Below, piece after piece: positions 49,750-57,770 of a DNA stretch of 64,000 nt (positions within the stretch are counted from its first letter, which is position 1; every line of letters begins with the position of its first letter). The position numbers and the translations under genes are program-made. Origin of the DNA: Iodobacter sp025352645 (GTDB taxonomy: Bacteria; Pseudomonadota; Gammaproteobacteria; Burkholderiales; Chitinibacteraceae); contig NZ_JAWQUO010000002.1 in NCBI RefSeq assembly GCF_033446605.1, positions 1 through 64,000 on the forward strand. Direction: 5' to 3'. The notes below the pieces were generated by a model. The model was not told the DNA's origin and ran no database searches. It worked only from the letters and a program-made list of their open reading frames with translations.

Positions 49750-51192
49750 TTAGTAGGCTAGTTCGGCAGTGTTGTTGCTCATGGCGCTAATTAATTCACC
49801 TAGGCTTTGCAAAGCGCGATCAATTTCTGGGCTAAATGGCCAGCCGCAGTTAATGCGAATAAAGTGCTCAAAGCGCTTAGAGTTAGAAAACATCAGCCCA
49901 GGCGCAATCAATATTCCTTTGTTCAGTGCCGCATCAAATACCCGCTTTGAAGACAACTGCCCAGGTAGCTCTACCCATAAGGCTAGCCCACCATTGGGCA
50001 TATTTAGCCGTGTTCCCGCCGGAAAATATCGGGCAATCGCCTCCGCTGTGCGTTCACGCTGGGTTTTAAGCGTGCTGCGTAATTGACGTAAATGCCGATC
50101 ATAAGCGCTGGATGCCATGTATTCTGCAGCGGCAATCTGCGACCACGCCTCATTATCGCGGGTTTGGGCATATTTCAGCATCTCAATTCGCGCCTGCCAG
50201 CGCCCACCTGTCATCCAGCCTAAGCGCATGCCGGGGGCCAAAATCTTATGTAGCGACGCGCAGTAAATCACATTGCCGGTTTTATCCCGCGCCTTAATTG
50301 CCCGCAGCGTGATGTCATCGTTTACCAGCTCGCTATAGGTATCGTCCTCGATCAACGGGATATTGCGTGCTTCGCACAATGCGGCCAGCCGGTCTTTATG
50401 TGCCTCGGGCATGATGCTGCCCAGCGGGTTTTGCAAATGTGGCACCACCACCACGGCTTTAATATTTTGGTAAGTCTGGCAAGCCAGCTCCAGCGCCTCA
50501 ATAGAAATGCCGGTTTGCGGGCTGGTGGGAATCTCAATCGCCTGCATGCCTAAGGTTTCTAAAACCTGTAATAGGCCATAGAAGGTGGGCGATTCTACCG
50601 CGATGGTGTCGCCAGGTTGAGCCACAGCCCTTAGCGCCAGATTCAATGCTTCGATACAGCCGTGGGTGACAAGTACCTTGTCGGGTGAGATGAGCACTCC
50701 CATTTTCATGGCACGTTTGGCCAGCACCGATCTGAATGCTAACTCTCCTTTATTGGGGACCGCATTAACAAATAGATTGGGCGTTTGCCGCAGCGCCCGT
50801 ATGGCAGCATTTTTAAGTGCTTCGCCTGAGTATAGATCGGGAGAGCAGCGTGCTACTGAAAAATTATGCTTAATGGGCTGTAACCTACCTCGCGCAATAA
50901 AATCTGAAACACGGGCGTGAATCCCCACATATTGCGCTGGATCGACATTCAGCTGTGGCTCAGTAACGGGTTTGATTTGCATGCGTGGGCGAACAAAATA
51001 GCCAGAGCGTGGCCTAGCCTCTAGATAGCCATCTGATTCAAGCTGGCGGCAGAGCTGCAAAGCGGTAGAGAGGCTGATGCCATGCAGGCGCATCAGTTCC
51101 CTTAGGGATGGCATGCGCTCGCTAACCTTGAGTGTACCTGCCACGATAGCGGCCAGATAATGTGCGGCCCAACGCTGATAAAGATAATCCAT
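49750..51192 (-). CDS. MocR-type GntR/aminotransferase transcriptional regulator
   Basis: A 480-aa fusion of an N-terminal GntR winged helix (about 5-70, MPSLRELMRLHGISLSTALQLCRQLESDGYLEARPRSGYFV) and a class I aminotransferase-like PLP domain (about 120-470). PLP lysine in YCASLHKILAPGMRLGW. PdxR/MocR regulators sense pyridoxal phosphate or amino compounds. GAGG precedes ATG 51192. Divergent from the small DUF2917 gene at 51385, a pairing that suggests the latter is a target. Confidence 0.9.
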   Translation of the reverse strand: MDYLYQRWAAHYLAAIVAGTLKVSERMPSLRELMRLHGISLSTALQLCRQLESDGYLEARPRSGYFVRPRMQIKPVTEPQLNVDPAQYVGIHARVSDFIARGRLQPIKHNFSVARCSPDLYSGEALKNAAIRALRQTPNLFVNAVPNKGELAFRSVLAKRAMKMGVLISPDKVLVTHGCIEALNLALRAVAQPGDTIAVESPTFYGLLQVLETLGMQAIEIPTSPQTGISIEALELACQTYQNIKAVVVVPHLQNPLGSIMPEAHKDRLAALCEARNIPLIEDDTYSELVNDDITLRAIKARDKTGNVIYCASLHKILAPGMRLGWMTGGRWQARIEMLKYAQTRDNEAWSQIAAAEYMASSAYDRHLRQLRSTLKTQRERTAEAIARYFPAGTRLNMPNGGLALWVELPGQLSSKRVFDAALNKGILIAPGLMFSNSKRFEHFIRINCGWPFSPEIDRALQSLGELISAMSNNTAELAY

Positions 51193-51384
51193 AGCTGCCT
51201 CTGCTTTTTATCTTAAGACCATCATGCTTTAAATCATGCCTTTGCCATAGATATAGATGGCTAAAAATCACAGCATAACAGCGTGTATTTTAGGCTTCTG
51301 CTGCGTAGCAGATACCCCTATCTTGTCGCTGTTTTTGCATTTAGCTACGCAATAAAATGGCTTGCTCTACATGGGGGCTTCGCA

Positions 51385-51672
51385 ATGGAAAAGCAGTTAT
51401 TACGCAAAGGGCAGATGCTACGTGGTTATTTGAGAGCTGGAACACAGATTGTAGTGCAGCATGGCAAGCTGCACCTGCAACTTACATCGCATTACTTGGG
51501 AGAGTTATTGCTGCCTCAAACTGTGATGTTAGCAGAGGGTGAGGCGTTCCTGATTGAAGAGGCTGGCTGGGTGAGCTGCACAGGGGATAGTGTTTTTATA
51601 ATTTATACCCCCCCATTGTTGATTAAGCGCTGGACTTGGAAAATTCAACAATGGGTAAGTCTATTGCAGTGA
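51385..51672 (+). CDS. DUF2917-type small protein
   Basis: A 95-aa protein (MEKQLLRKGQMLRGYLRAGTQIVVQHGKLHLQL...MLAEGEAFLIEEAGWVSCTG...). Resembles DUF2917, small beta-rich proteins with a cupin-like outline found beside regulators in betaproteobacteria. The ATG at 51385 has GGGGG seven bases upstream; frames open further upstream but without signals. Function unknown. Confidence 0.65.
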   Translation: MEKQLLRKGQMLRGYLRAGTQIVVQHGKLHLQLTSHYLGELLLPQTVMLAEGEAFLIEEAGWVSCTGDSVFIIYTPPLLIKRWTWKIQQWVSLLQ

Positions 51673-51727
51673 TATTTATGTTTTGATATGATAATTGCGT
51701 AAATCATCTCTTGATTTGCCGTAAGCG

Positions 51728-51830
51728 TTTACGTCAATCAACGCGCCAAAGCCGCCGGACATGTCCGGTGCTTGTCTCTTTTGCTATTAGCAAAAAGAGG
51801 GCGCTTGCTTGTTCGGCTTATGGAGTCTGC
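51728..51830 (+). ncRNA. Candidate structured leader (three-way junction) before the DUF2798 gene
   Basis: An outer stem GCGCC/GGCGC (about 51741 and 51799) encloses hairpin 1, CCGGA-CATG-TCCGG (about 51754-51767), and hairpin 2, CTCTTTTGCT-ATT-AGCAAAAAGAG (about 51776-51799, one bulge). A GTAA-GCGT-TTAC hairpin precedes it. The structure ends about 20 bp before the ribosome site GGAG. No known riboswitch class recognised, so this is a prediction from pairing alone. Confidence 0.4.
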
Positions 51831-51831
51831 T

Positions 51832-52101
51832 ATGAAATCTTCAAATTCTTCCTCTCTTGCTACAAAAGCTGGGCTAAAAGTTCCGGCTAAGTACGCGCAC
51901 TTTGTGCTGCCTTTTTTACTTTCTATTTTTATGACCTGCGTTGTTTCTCTGATTAGTACTTTACGTGGTGTTGGCTTTAGCTATCGGCTGTTTGAGCTAT
52001 GGCCTAGTGCATGGGGCCTGTCTTGGTTAGTTGCATTTCCTACGCTTTTATTGGTGCTGCCCTTGGTAAAAAAGCTAACGGTTTTGCTGGTAAAGAACTA
52101 A
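51832..52101 (+). CDS. DUF2798 family membrane protein
   Basis: An 89-aa protein with two transmembrane segments (FVLPFLLSIFMTCVVSLISTL and AWGLSWLVAFPTLLLVLPLVKKL). KVPAKYAHFVLPFLLSxxMTxxVS...WLVAFPxLLLVLPLVKKL is the DUF2798 signature. ATG 51832 has GGAG at good spacing; the upstream in-frame ATG lies in the structured leader. Function unknown; the leader suggests post-transcriptional control. Confidence 0.8.
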   Translation: MKSSNSSSLATKAGLKVPAKYAHFVLPFLLSIFMTCVVSLISTLRGVGFSYRLFELWPSAWGLSWLVAFPTLLLVLPLVKKLTVLLVKN

Positions 52102-52171
52102 TTTTTAAGACGCTGGTATTGTGATGGTTTTGTTGCCAAGCTGAGTAAATTAGCCTTGTATGGCGTGCTGT

Positions 52172-52208
52172 AGCTGGGGCTCAGCGCTTGTTTCGCTGAG
52201 CCTCTAGC
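52172..52208. repeat. Strong hairpin, GGCTCAGCG stem
   Basis: GGCTCAGCG pairs with CGCTGAGCC over loop CTTGTTT, extended by flanking GCT/AGC. Follows the DUF2798 gene by 70 bp. Possible 3' structure or small RNA element. Confidence 0.5.
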
Positions 52209-52303
52209 CGTTATTTCTACCGCTTATCCCCGTTCAGGGCGAACAAGGCTGTGTACGTCCTGTGGACAAGTTAGCCAAGTCCTTGCTCTGGCAGGTTTTT
52301 TTT

Positions 52304-52335
52304 GCGTTGCTTAAATTTTAAGCAACGCATTTTAT
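52304..52335 (+). terminator. Intrinsic terminator of DUF2798 unit
   Basis: GCGTTGCTTAA-ATT-TTAAGCAACGC then ATTTTATT. Confidence 0.75.
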
Positions 52336-52445
52336 TATCCAATAAATAACCCTGTAAGTCCGTGGATGGCTTGTGGATAAGCCTATTAAGCTGCTGTTTT
52401 CAGATGTTTTTTTGCGGCTGATTAAAAAATAGGCAAAGAAGACCG

Positions 52446-52454
52446 TGCTATAAT
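52446..52454 (+). promoter_or_regulatory. Extended -10 promoter of trhP
   Basis: TGCTATAAT, a perfect extended -10 (TGn plus TATAAT), 55 bp before the trhP start. The -35 region is poor, as expected for this type. Confidence 0.6.
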
Positions 52455-52509
52455 CGCGGTTTTTCCTCGCTTGAATTGCATAATTCAGGCCGCACGAGAC
52501 ACTACACCC

Positions 52510-53883
52510 ATGAAAGCCCCTGAACTTCTCCTCCCCGCTGGCACTTTAGATAAAATGCGTGCTGCCTTTGATTTTGGCGCTGATGCGGTTTACGCCGGCC
52601 AGCCGCGCTATTCGCTGCGCGCACGTAATAATGAATTTAAGCTTGAACAAATCGGCCAGGGGATTATTGAGGCGCATCAGCGGGGCAAGAAATTCTTTGT
52701 TGCCAGCAATATCCTGCCGCATAACGCCAAAGTAAAAACTTATTTAGCGGATATGGAGCCAGTGATCGCCATGAAACCCGATGCGCTGATCATGGCCGAC
52801 CCAGGCCTGATTATGATGGTGCGGGAGAAATGGCCAGAGCAGGTCATCCATCTTTCGGTGCAGGCTAATACCGTGAATTATGCTGGGGTGAAGTTCTGGA
52901 AATCGATGGGGCTGGAGCGGGTGATTTTATCCCGTGAAATGAGTCTTGATGAAGTCGAAGAAATCCGTCAGCTTTGCCCAGATATGGAATTAGAAGTGTT
53001 TGTACACGGCGCGCTGTGTATTGCGTATTCTGGCCGCTGTCTTTTATCTGGCTACTTTAACCACCGCGATCCTAACCAAGGCACCTGTACCAATGCCTGC
53101 CGTTGGGATTACAAAATGAATGACACGGTGGAAGACGACGCTGGCGATGTAAAACCACAAGTGATTCAGTTTGATTTTAATAAGGCGATGGAAGAAGCCA
53201 ATCAAAGCTTTGCCGCCTGTGGTGGTGCTGAGCGCCACCCTGCTGCTGATAAAACTTATCTGATCGCCGAGCAAAGCCGCCCCGATGAGCTGATGCCGAT
53301 TCTGGAAGACGAGCACGGCACGTATATTATGAATTCCAAAGATCTGCGTGCGGTGCAGCATATTGAGCGCCTCAGCAAGATTGGTGTGGATTCGCTAAAG
53401 ATTGAAGGCCGGACTAAATCGCTTTACTACGTGGCGCGTACTGCTCAGGTGTATCGCCAAGCGATTGATGATGCGGTGGCGGGGCGTCCGTTTAACCCAG
53501 CCTTGCTGGCAGATCTAGATGGCTTGGCCAACCGTGGTTACACCGATGGCTTTTATCAGCGTCATTACACCCACGAGGCGCAAAATTACCTGGATGGCCA
53601 TTCCAAAGCCAAACAAAGCCAGTTTGTGGGCGAAGTGATTAGTATTAAAGATGGCTGGGCTAAAATCGAAGTGAAAAATCGCTTTGCCGTTGGCGATCAG
53701 CTAGAAATCATTCACCCAAGTGGTAATCGGATTATTACCTTGGCAGAAATGCGTGATAAAAGCGGCAAGCCTTGCGATATCGCCGCAGGCAATGGCGTGA
53801 AAATCTCTATTCCTATGGAAGAGGGCTTTGAAAAGTCTTTGATTTCACGCTTATTTACCACGGAAGAAATGGCTGCCTTGTGA
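52510..53883 (+). CDS. trhP: tRNA 5-hydroxyuridine hydroxylation protein, peptidase U32 family (YegQ/TrhP)
   Basis: A 457-aa protein (E. coli YegQ 453) with the U32 signature EVFVHGALCIAYSGRCLLSGYFNHRDPNQGTC and CRWDY, cysteines that hold an Fe-S cluster in this family. It takes part with prephenate in forming ho5U34 of tRNA. LLPAGTLDKMRAAFDFGADAVYAG is the conserved N-terminus. ATG 52510 gives MKAPELLLPAG; 13 upstream codons are likely untranslated. Promoter at 52446. Confidence 0.92.
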   Translation: MKAPELLLPAGTLDKMRAAFDFGADAVYAGQPRYSLRARNNEFKLEQIGQGIIEAHQRGKKFFVASNILPHNAKVKTYLADMEPVIAMKPDALIMADPGLIMMVREKWPEQVIHLSVQANTVNYAGVKFWKSMGLERVILSREMSLDEVEEIRQLCPDMELEVFVHGALCIAYSGRCLLSGYFNHRDPNQGTCTNACRWDYKMNDTVEDDAGDVKPQVIQFDFNKAMEEANQSFAACGGAERHPAADKTYLIAEQSRPDELMPILEDEHGTYIMNSKDLRAVQHIERLSKIGVDSLKIEGRTKSLYYVARTAQVYRQAIDDAVAGRPFNPALLADLDGLANRGYTDGFYQRHYTHEAQNYLDGHSKAKQSQFVGEVISIKDGWAKIEVKNRFAVGDQLEIIHPSGNRIITLAEMRDKSGKPCDIAAGNGVKISIPMEEGFEKSLISRLFTTEEMAAL

Positions 53884-53913
53884 TAAATACTGAGGAGCGA
53901 TCTGAGTAAGTCG

Positions 53914-53975
53914 TCGTCTCTGAGGGTTTTAGTCGGAGATCCAGTATCCGTGCTGGATTTTCGTCTTAGCGCAGT
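53914..53975. repeat. CGTCATCCCCG-type repeat, copy 4
   Basis: CGTCGTCTCTGAGGGTTTT, AGTCGGAGATCCAGTATCC, then GTGCTGGATTTTCGTC. Degenerate but same module order as 6758 and 35690. Confidence 0.55.
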
Positions 53976-54122
53976 TGTGAATCAAACACTAACAGCCCCT
54001 AGGCGTGCCGATTGCTTTTTTATTGAGTCATTAATTAAATTAGCCAAGTCTAATCTAATACCTTGCCACTCCCTGCACTTAAGCTATCGTTAAAGCTGCT
54101 GTTGACAATAGGGGTGGCATAA

Positions 54123-55775
54123 ATGAATTTTTTTTCGCGTATTAATTTGCGCTTCAAATTGCAACTGGCCTTTTTGCTAGTCTCATTTCTAACCATTGGT
54201 GTTTTCACTGCTAAGCAAGTGATACTCACCCGTGAAGCGGCCTTAAATAAGGTGGATGCTCAGCTGACCGCTGCGGCTCAAGCCTATGTTTATATTATTG
54301 GGCGCGATTACCCCGATACATTGCCAGACAGAAGTAAGGTTGATCTTGCCGCCAAGCGGCGTGAATCGCTTTTATTGACCGAAGCGGCCCACTTTATGGA
54401 TGTGATGTATATCTATGGCTTTACTGTGATCGATGGCAAAGTGTTTTATACCCAAGCCTCTATGGCTGAGGCCCAAGTTGCCGATAAACAATTTGACTTC
54501 TACCTTAAACCAAGCGATGTACCGGCTGAAGAGCCCGCTGTCTTGTTGGCCTTACAAACAGGCAAGGCGCAATTTATAGAAACAGATGACCCAATATATG
54601 GGCACTTGCGTTCGATTATCTTGCCGCTTAAAACCTCTAAAGGCTTGCCATATGTGGCCTGTGCCGATATGAATGCGGATGTGATCGCCGCTTCGGTGCA
54701 AAAGGCGGCACTAAGCGCGGTGCTAACGGGGGCCGTGATGTTGGCTCTGGCTGTAGTGGTGTCTGCCTTACTAGGTAATTTAATCTCTAAGCCTCTAACC
54801 CGATTACGCGACATGATGCAAAGCCTGACTCAGGGCAATGGGGATTTAACCATCTGCTTGCCGGTGCAGTCACAAGACGAAATCGGCGAAATTATTTTGC
54901 ATGTCAATACGTTTATGTCACAGCTCAGGACGATGTTTCTGAGTGTGCAGCAAGAAACGGTGAAGCTGGTGGAGGGGGTACGCAGCATTGATGAGTTGGC
55001 GCAAACCTTGTCTAGTGACGCTAATACTCAGAGTAATATGGCAGCATCCGCAGCAAACACCATAGAATCTATTACCTATAGTATTAATCAAATTGCTTCC
55101 AATACCCGTGAGGCGGATGAGGTTGTACAGAGTACTGGGCATTTATCTGAGGAATCGGCGCAATCAGTGGAGCGGGTGGCTGATGAAATTGCCCGAGTGG
55201 CCGCGCATGTAGAAGAATTGTCCGCTGTAATGAATGCGCTGGATAAACGCTCAGAGCAGATCAGTACCATTGTTGGCGTAATTAAAGACATATCGGATCA
55301 AACTAATTTATTAGCGCTCAATGCAGCGATTGAGGCTGCCCGAGCCGGTGAGCAGGGGCGTGGTTTTGCGGTGGTGGCGGATGAGGTGCGAAAGCTAGCG
55401 GAACGCACCGGTCAAGCAACCGTAGAAATTGGGCAAATGATAGGTGCCATGCGTGAGCAATCGCAGCAGGCGGTGACGAGTATGGGCAGCACGTATAGTG
55501 CTGTGCGTGGCGGGGCAAGCTTGGCGGGTGAGGCCTCGCTACAAATTCGCAGTATTCGCCAGCGGATGCAAGAAGTGGTTATGCGCACCCAAGATATTGC
55601 TAAGTCGGCCAATGAGCAGTCAGCGGCAACCACTGAAATGGCTCGCTCTGCAGAAAAAATCAGCGCCATGGCACTAGAGGGTAATGCCTCTTTGCAAGAA
55701 GCCCGCGTTGTTATCGCTAATTTAAATGCGCTGGCGGGTGAGTTGCGCTTGGTGGTTGGGCGCTTCAAACTCTAA
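54123..55775 (+). CDS. Methyl-accepting chemotaxis protein with single Cache domain
   Basis: A 550-aa transducer. TM1 about 12-32, periplasmic sCache-like ligand domain about 33-195 (with YIIGRDYPDTLPDRSK and FYTQASMAEAQV), TM2 about 196-218, HAMP about 220-275, and a cytoplasmic coiled coil with tip DISDQTNLLALNAAIEAARAGEQGRGFAVVADEVRKLAERT. No CheR pentapeptide. sCache domains commonly bind small organic acids or amines. Single gene with GGGG ribosome site. Confidence 0.93.
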   Translation: MNFFSRINLRFKLQLAFLLVSFLTIGVFTAKQVILTREAALNKVDAQLTAAAQAYVYIIGRDYPDTLPDRSKVDLAAKRRESLLLTEAAHFMDVMYIYGFTVIDGKVFYTQASMAEAQVADKQFDFYLKPSDVPAEEPAVLLALQTGKAQFIETDDPIYGHLRSIILPLKTSKGLPYVACADMNADVIAASVQKAALSAVLTGAVMLALAVVVSALLGNLISKPLTRLRDMMQSLTQGNGDLTICLPVQSQDEIGEIILHVNTFMSQLRTMFLSVQQETVKLVEGVRSIDELAQTLSSDANTQSNMAASAANTIESITYSINQIASNTREADEVVQSTGHLSEESAQSVERVADEIARVAAHVEELSAVMNALDKRSEQISTIVGVIKDISDQTNLLALNAAIEAARAGEQGRGFAVVADEVRKLAERTGQATVEIGQMIGAMREQSQQAVTSMGSTYSAVRGGASLAGEASLQIRSIRQRMQEVVMRTQDIAKSANEQSAATTEMARSAEKISAMALEGNASLQEARVVIANLNALAGELRLVVGRFKL

Positions 55776-55864
55776 GTAACTGTGGGTTCAAATTTTCTTC
55801 TGTTTGGATTTTTAAAGAGCGCCTCATAGAGGCCTCTTATCTCAACTTGATTGCTACTCCGCTC

Positions 55865-56434
55865 TTAACTAGGGTGACGCTTCCAGCAATCGGGGCTGTG
55901 GTCATCCACCATGCCGCTAGCCTGCATAAAAGCGTAGCAAATGGTGGGGCCAACAAATTTAAAGCTGCGTTTTTTAAGCGCTTTGCTCATGGCTTCCGAT
56001 TCAGGGCTGGTGGCAAGGGCATCTTTAGGGCTTGTCCAGTGGCTGATGATGGTTTGGTGGTTTACAAACTGCCACAGAAAATCTGCAAACGAGCCTGTTT
56101 CTTCGCGAAGTTTCAAATAAGCTGTGGCGTTGCCAATAAAAGCCGCCACTTTGGCACGGTTACGGATAATGCCTGCATCGCTCAGCAGGCTAGCGACTTT
56201 TTCTGCGTCGTAGTTGGCCATTTTCTGCGCGTCAAAACCATCAAATACTAGGCGGTAGTGAGCACGCTTTTTTAAGATGGTGATCCACGATAGCCCCGCC
56301 TGCGCGCCTTCTAGGCATAACAACTCAAACAGTGCTTGATCATCATGCAGCGGTACGCCCCATTCATGATCGTGATAGTTTTGGTAGAGCGGATCGTCGC
56401 TGCACCAAGCGCAGCGGTTTAAAAGAAGAGGCAT
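55865..56434 (-). CDS. tag: DNA-3-methyladenine glycosylase I
   Basis: Excises 3-methyladenine from alkylated DNA. The 189-aa product follows E. coli Tag closely. N-terminal CAWCSDDPLYQNYHDHEWGVP, then CLEGAQAGLSWITILKKR with the base-pocket Glu, and zinc-site residues in RCAWC and C-terminal CYAFMQASGMVDDHSPDC. ATG 56434 (MPLLLNRCAWC) is preferred; a GTG ten codons earlier is the alternative. Monocistronic. Confidence 0.95.
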   Translation of the reverse strand: MPLLLNRCAWCSDDPLYQNYHDHEWGVPLHDDQALFELLCLEGAQAGLSWITILKKRAHYRLVFDGFDAQKMANYDAEKVASLLSDAGIIRNRAKVAAFIGNATAYLKLREETGSFADFLWQFVNHQTIISHWTSPKDALATSPESEAMSKALKKRSFKFVGPTICYAFMQASGMVDDHSPDCWKRHPS

Positions 56435-56464
56435 GGTGTCCAAGGGATGAGATGAGTGATTCAC

Positions 56465-56719
56465 TGCAGCTTACTAGAGGGGCTTGTGGATATCTTGGGT
56501 TTTATCCCCTAAAACCAAGTGCTGTGCTGTGGATAAGCTGTTGATGTTGTGCTTAAGTTGCTGTTTATTTGAAGATAAATAGAACTGATTATTTTTTGTG
56601 CGCCGCTACTTAACGGTCATTGTTTTGTAAAGATACTGTGTTATTCGGCGATTTTAAAGCTGATAAAGAATGGCGAACCATGACTTCAGTCAGGCACGCG
56701 GGGGATCAAAAGCACACAG
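56465..56719. other. Intergenic stretch with a DnaA-box match
   Basis: 255 bp between tag and the binding-protein gene. TGTGGATAA at 56528-56536 is a perfect DnaA box complement. No gene seen. Confidence 0.4.
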
Positions 56720-57760
56720 CTATTCCACTAAGGATATGTTTAGCAACTTTCCTATGCTTTTATTCCATTCATTCACACACTCTTTGCCGCAGCGCTCGGC
56801 CCAGCGCTTAAGTACAACTTGTTTTACTGTTTTGGCTAATCGCGCTTCATCGTTTGCGCTGGGGGTGATGAGCGTCATTGATCCTTGCTCGGCAAGGCTG
56901 CAGTTTTTTCCCGTGTTGCAGGCGATCCCCAAGGCCGTTTGGGTATCAGCGGCTTGCCACAGGTCATCCGCGAGCTTTTTGATACCTGTTTCAATATTTT
57001 TTTGATCACGTTCTTCAATCTTTGCCCATGAGGCTTGATTTACCCCAAGCATCACCACGCTCCAGCCTAGCGGCAGATTGTAGATATGCGTGGCCACTTG
57101 ATAAAAGTGCGCCGTGTGGGCGGCTAGCGCCGAAGTAATTAGGCAATCTAGTTGCTTATCTTTCATTTTGTTATATACCTGATCAAAAGGAATACTGAGC
57201 GTGATTGCGCCGTAGGCTTCGATGAGATCGCTGGTGGTACGCATACTAACGCGTACTTTTTTGCCCTTTAGCCCCTCTAGGTTTTTAACTGGGCTATTGC
57301 ACATTAAGAGTTGGGCAGAATAGGGCCACATCGCCAGTACTTTAATGCCATGCTTTTGTTCAAAATACTGCTCGAGCACGGGGCGGTAGCTGTTAACTAC
57401 ATTGCGCTCCATCTCAGCATTGATGGTTAGCCCAGCAAGATCCACAGCCTCTGCCCGTGGATCTTGCTCGGAGATATACGCCAAGATGGTGGTGCCAAAG
57501 TCAGTCATCCCGAGCTTCATCAAGCGCAAGACTTCGCTGCCTTTTAAGCCCACATCATTAAACGCGTTAAGGCTTACTTTGATTCTGCCTTGGCTTTGCT
57601 TGGGGAGTTGCTCGGTCCAGAAAGGTTTTTCATAATCTTTAAACTGGCTCAGCATGCTCCAAGAGCCAATGGCTTTAAGTGGCTCGGCGGCGGGCTCTTC
57701 TTCGGCGTGAAGGTGAGGGCTGAGGAGCAGTGCTACGATGATGGTTAATTTAGTCCACAT
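56720..57760 (-). CDS. TRAP-type (DctP) solute-binding protein, orphan
   Basis: A 346-aa periplasmic protein. Signal peptide MWTKLTIIVALLLSPHLHA, then the DctP fold: LGMTDFGTTILAYISEQDPRAEAVDLAGL, GLKGKKVRVSMRTTSDLIEAYGAITLSIPFDQVYNKMKDKQLDCLITS and GWSVVMLGVNQASW. The conserved Arg of the ligand salt bridge is in KVRVSMRTT. No DctQ or DctM membrane genes adjoin, so it either works with a distant transporter or serves as a sensor partner. ATG 57760 has AAGGA eight bases upstream and starts 10 bp after the amine oxidase stop, so the two are co-transcribed. Confidence 0.88.
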   Translation of the reverse strand: MWTKLTIIVALLLSPHLHAEEEPAAEPLKAIGSWSMLSQFKDYEKPFWTEQLPKQSQGRIKVSLNAFNDVGLKGSEVLRLMKLGMTDFGTTILAYISEQDPRAEAVDLAGLTINAEMERNVVNSYRPVLEQYFEQKHGIKVLAMWPYSAQLLMCNSPVKNLEGLKGKKVRVSMRTTSDLIEAYGAITLSIPFDQVYNKMKDKQLDCLITSALAAHTAHFYQVATHIYNLPLGWSVVMLGVNQASWAKIEERDQKNIETGIKKLADDLWQAADTQTALGIACNTGKNCSLAEQGSMTLITPSANDEARLAKTVKQVVLKRWAERCGKECVNEWNKSIGKLLNISLVE

Positions 57761-57770
57761 TTCGGAATCC

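Larger units (their letters stand above)
52102..52509. other. 408-bp intergenic region with hairpins and DnaA-box-like sites
   Basis: Holds a strong hairpin (52172-52208), a terminator (52304-52335), four DnaA-box-like nonamers and the trhP promoter (52446-52454). No gene supported. Confidence 0.6.

Noticed and set aside
52224..52380. Chromosome origin.
   Set aside because: Four DnaA-like boxes but no dnaA, dnaN, rpmH or large AT-rich unwinding region adjoining.
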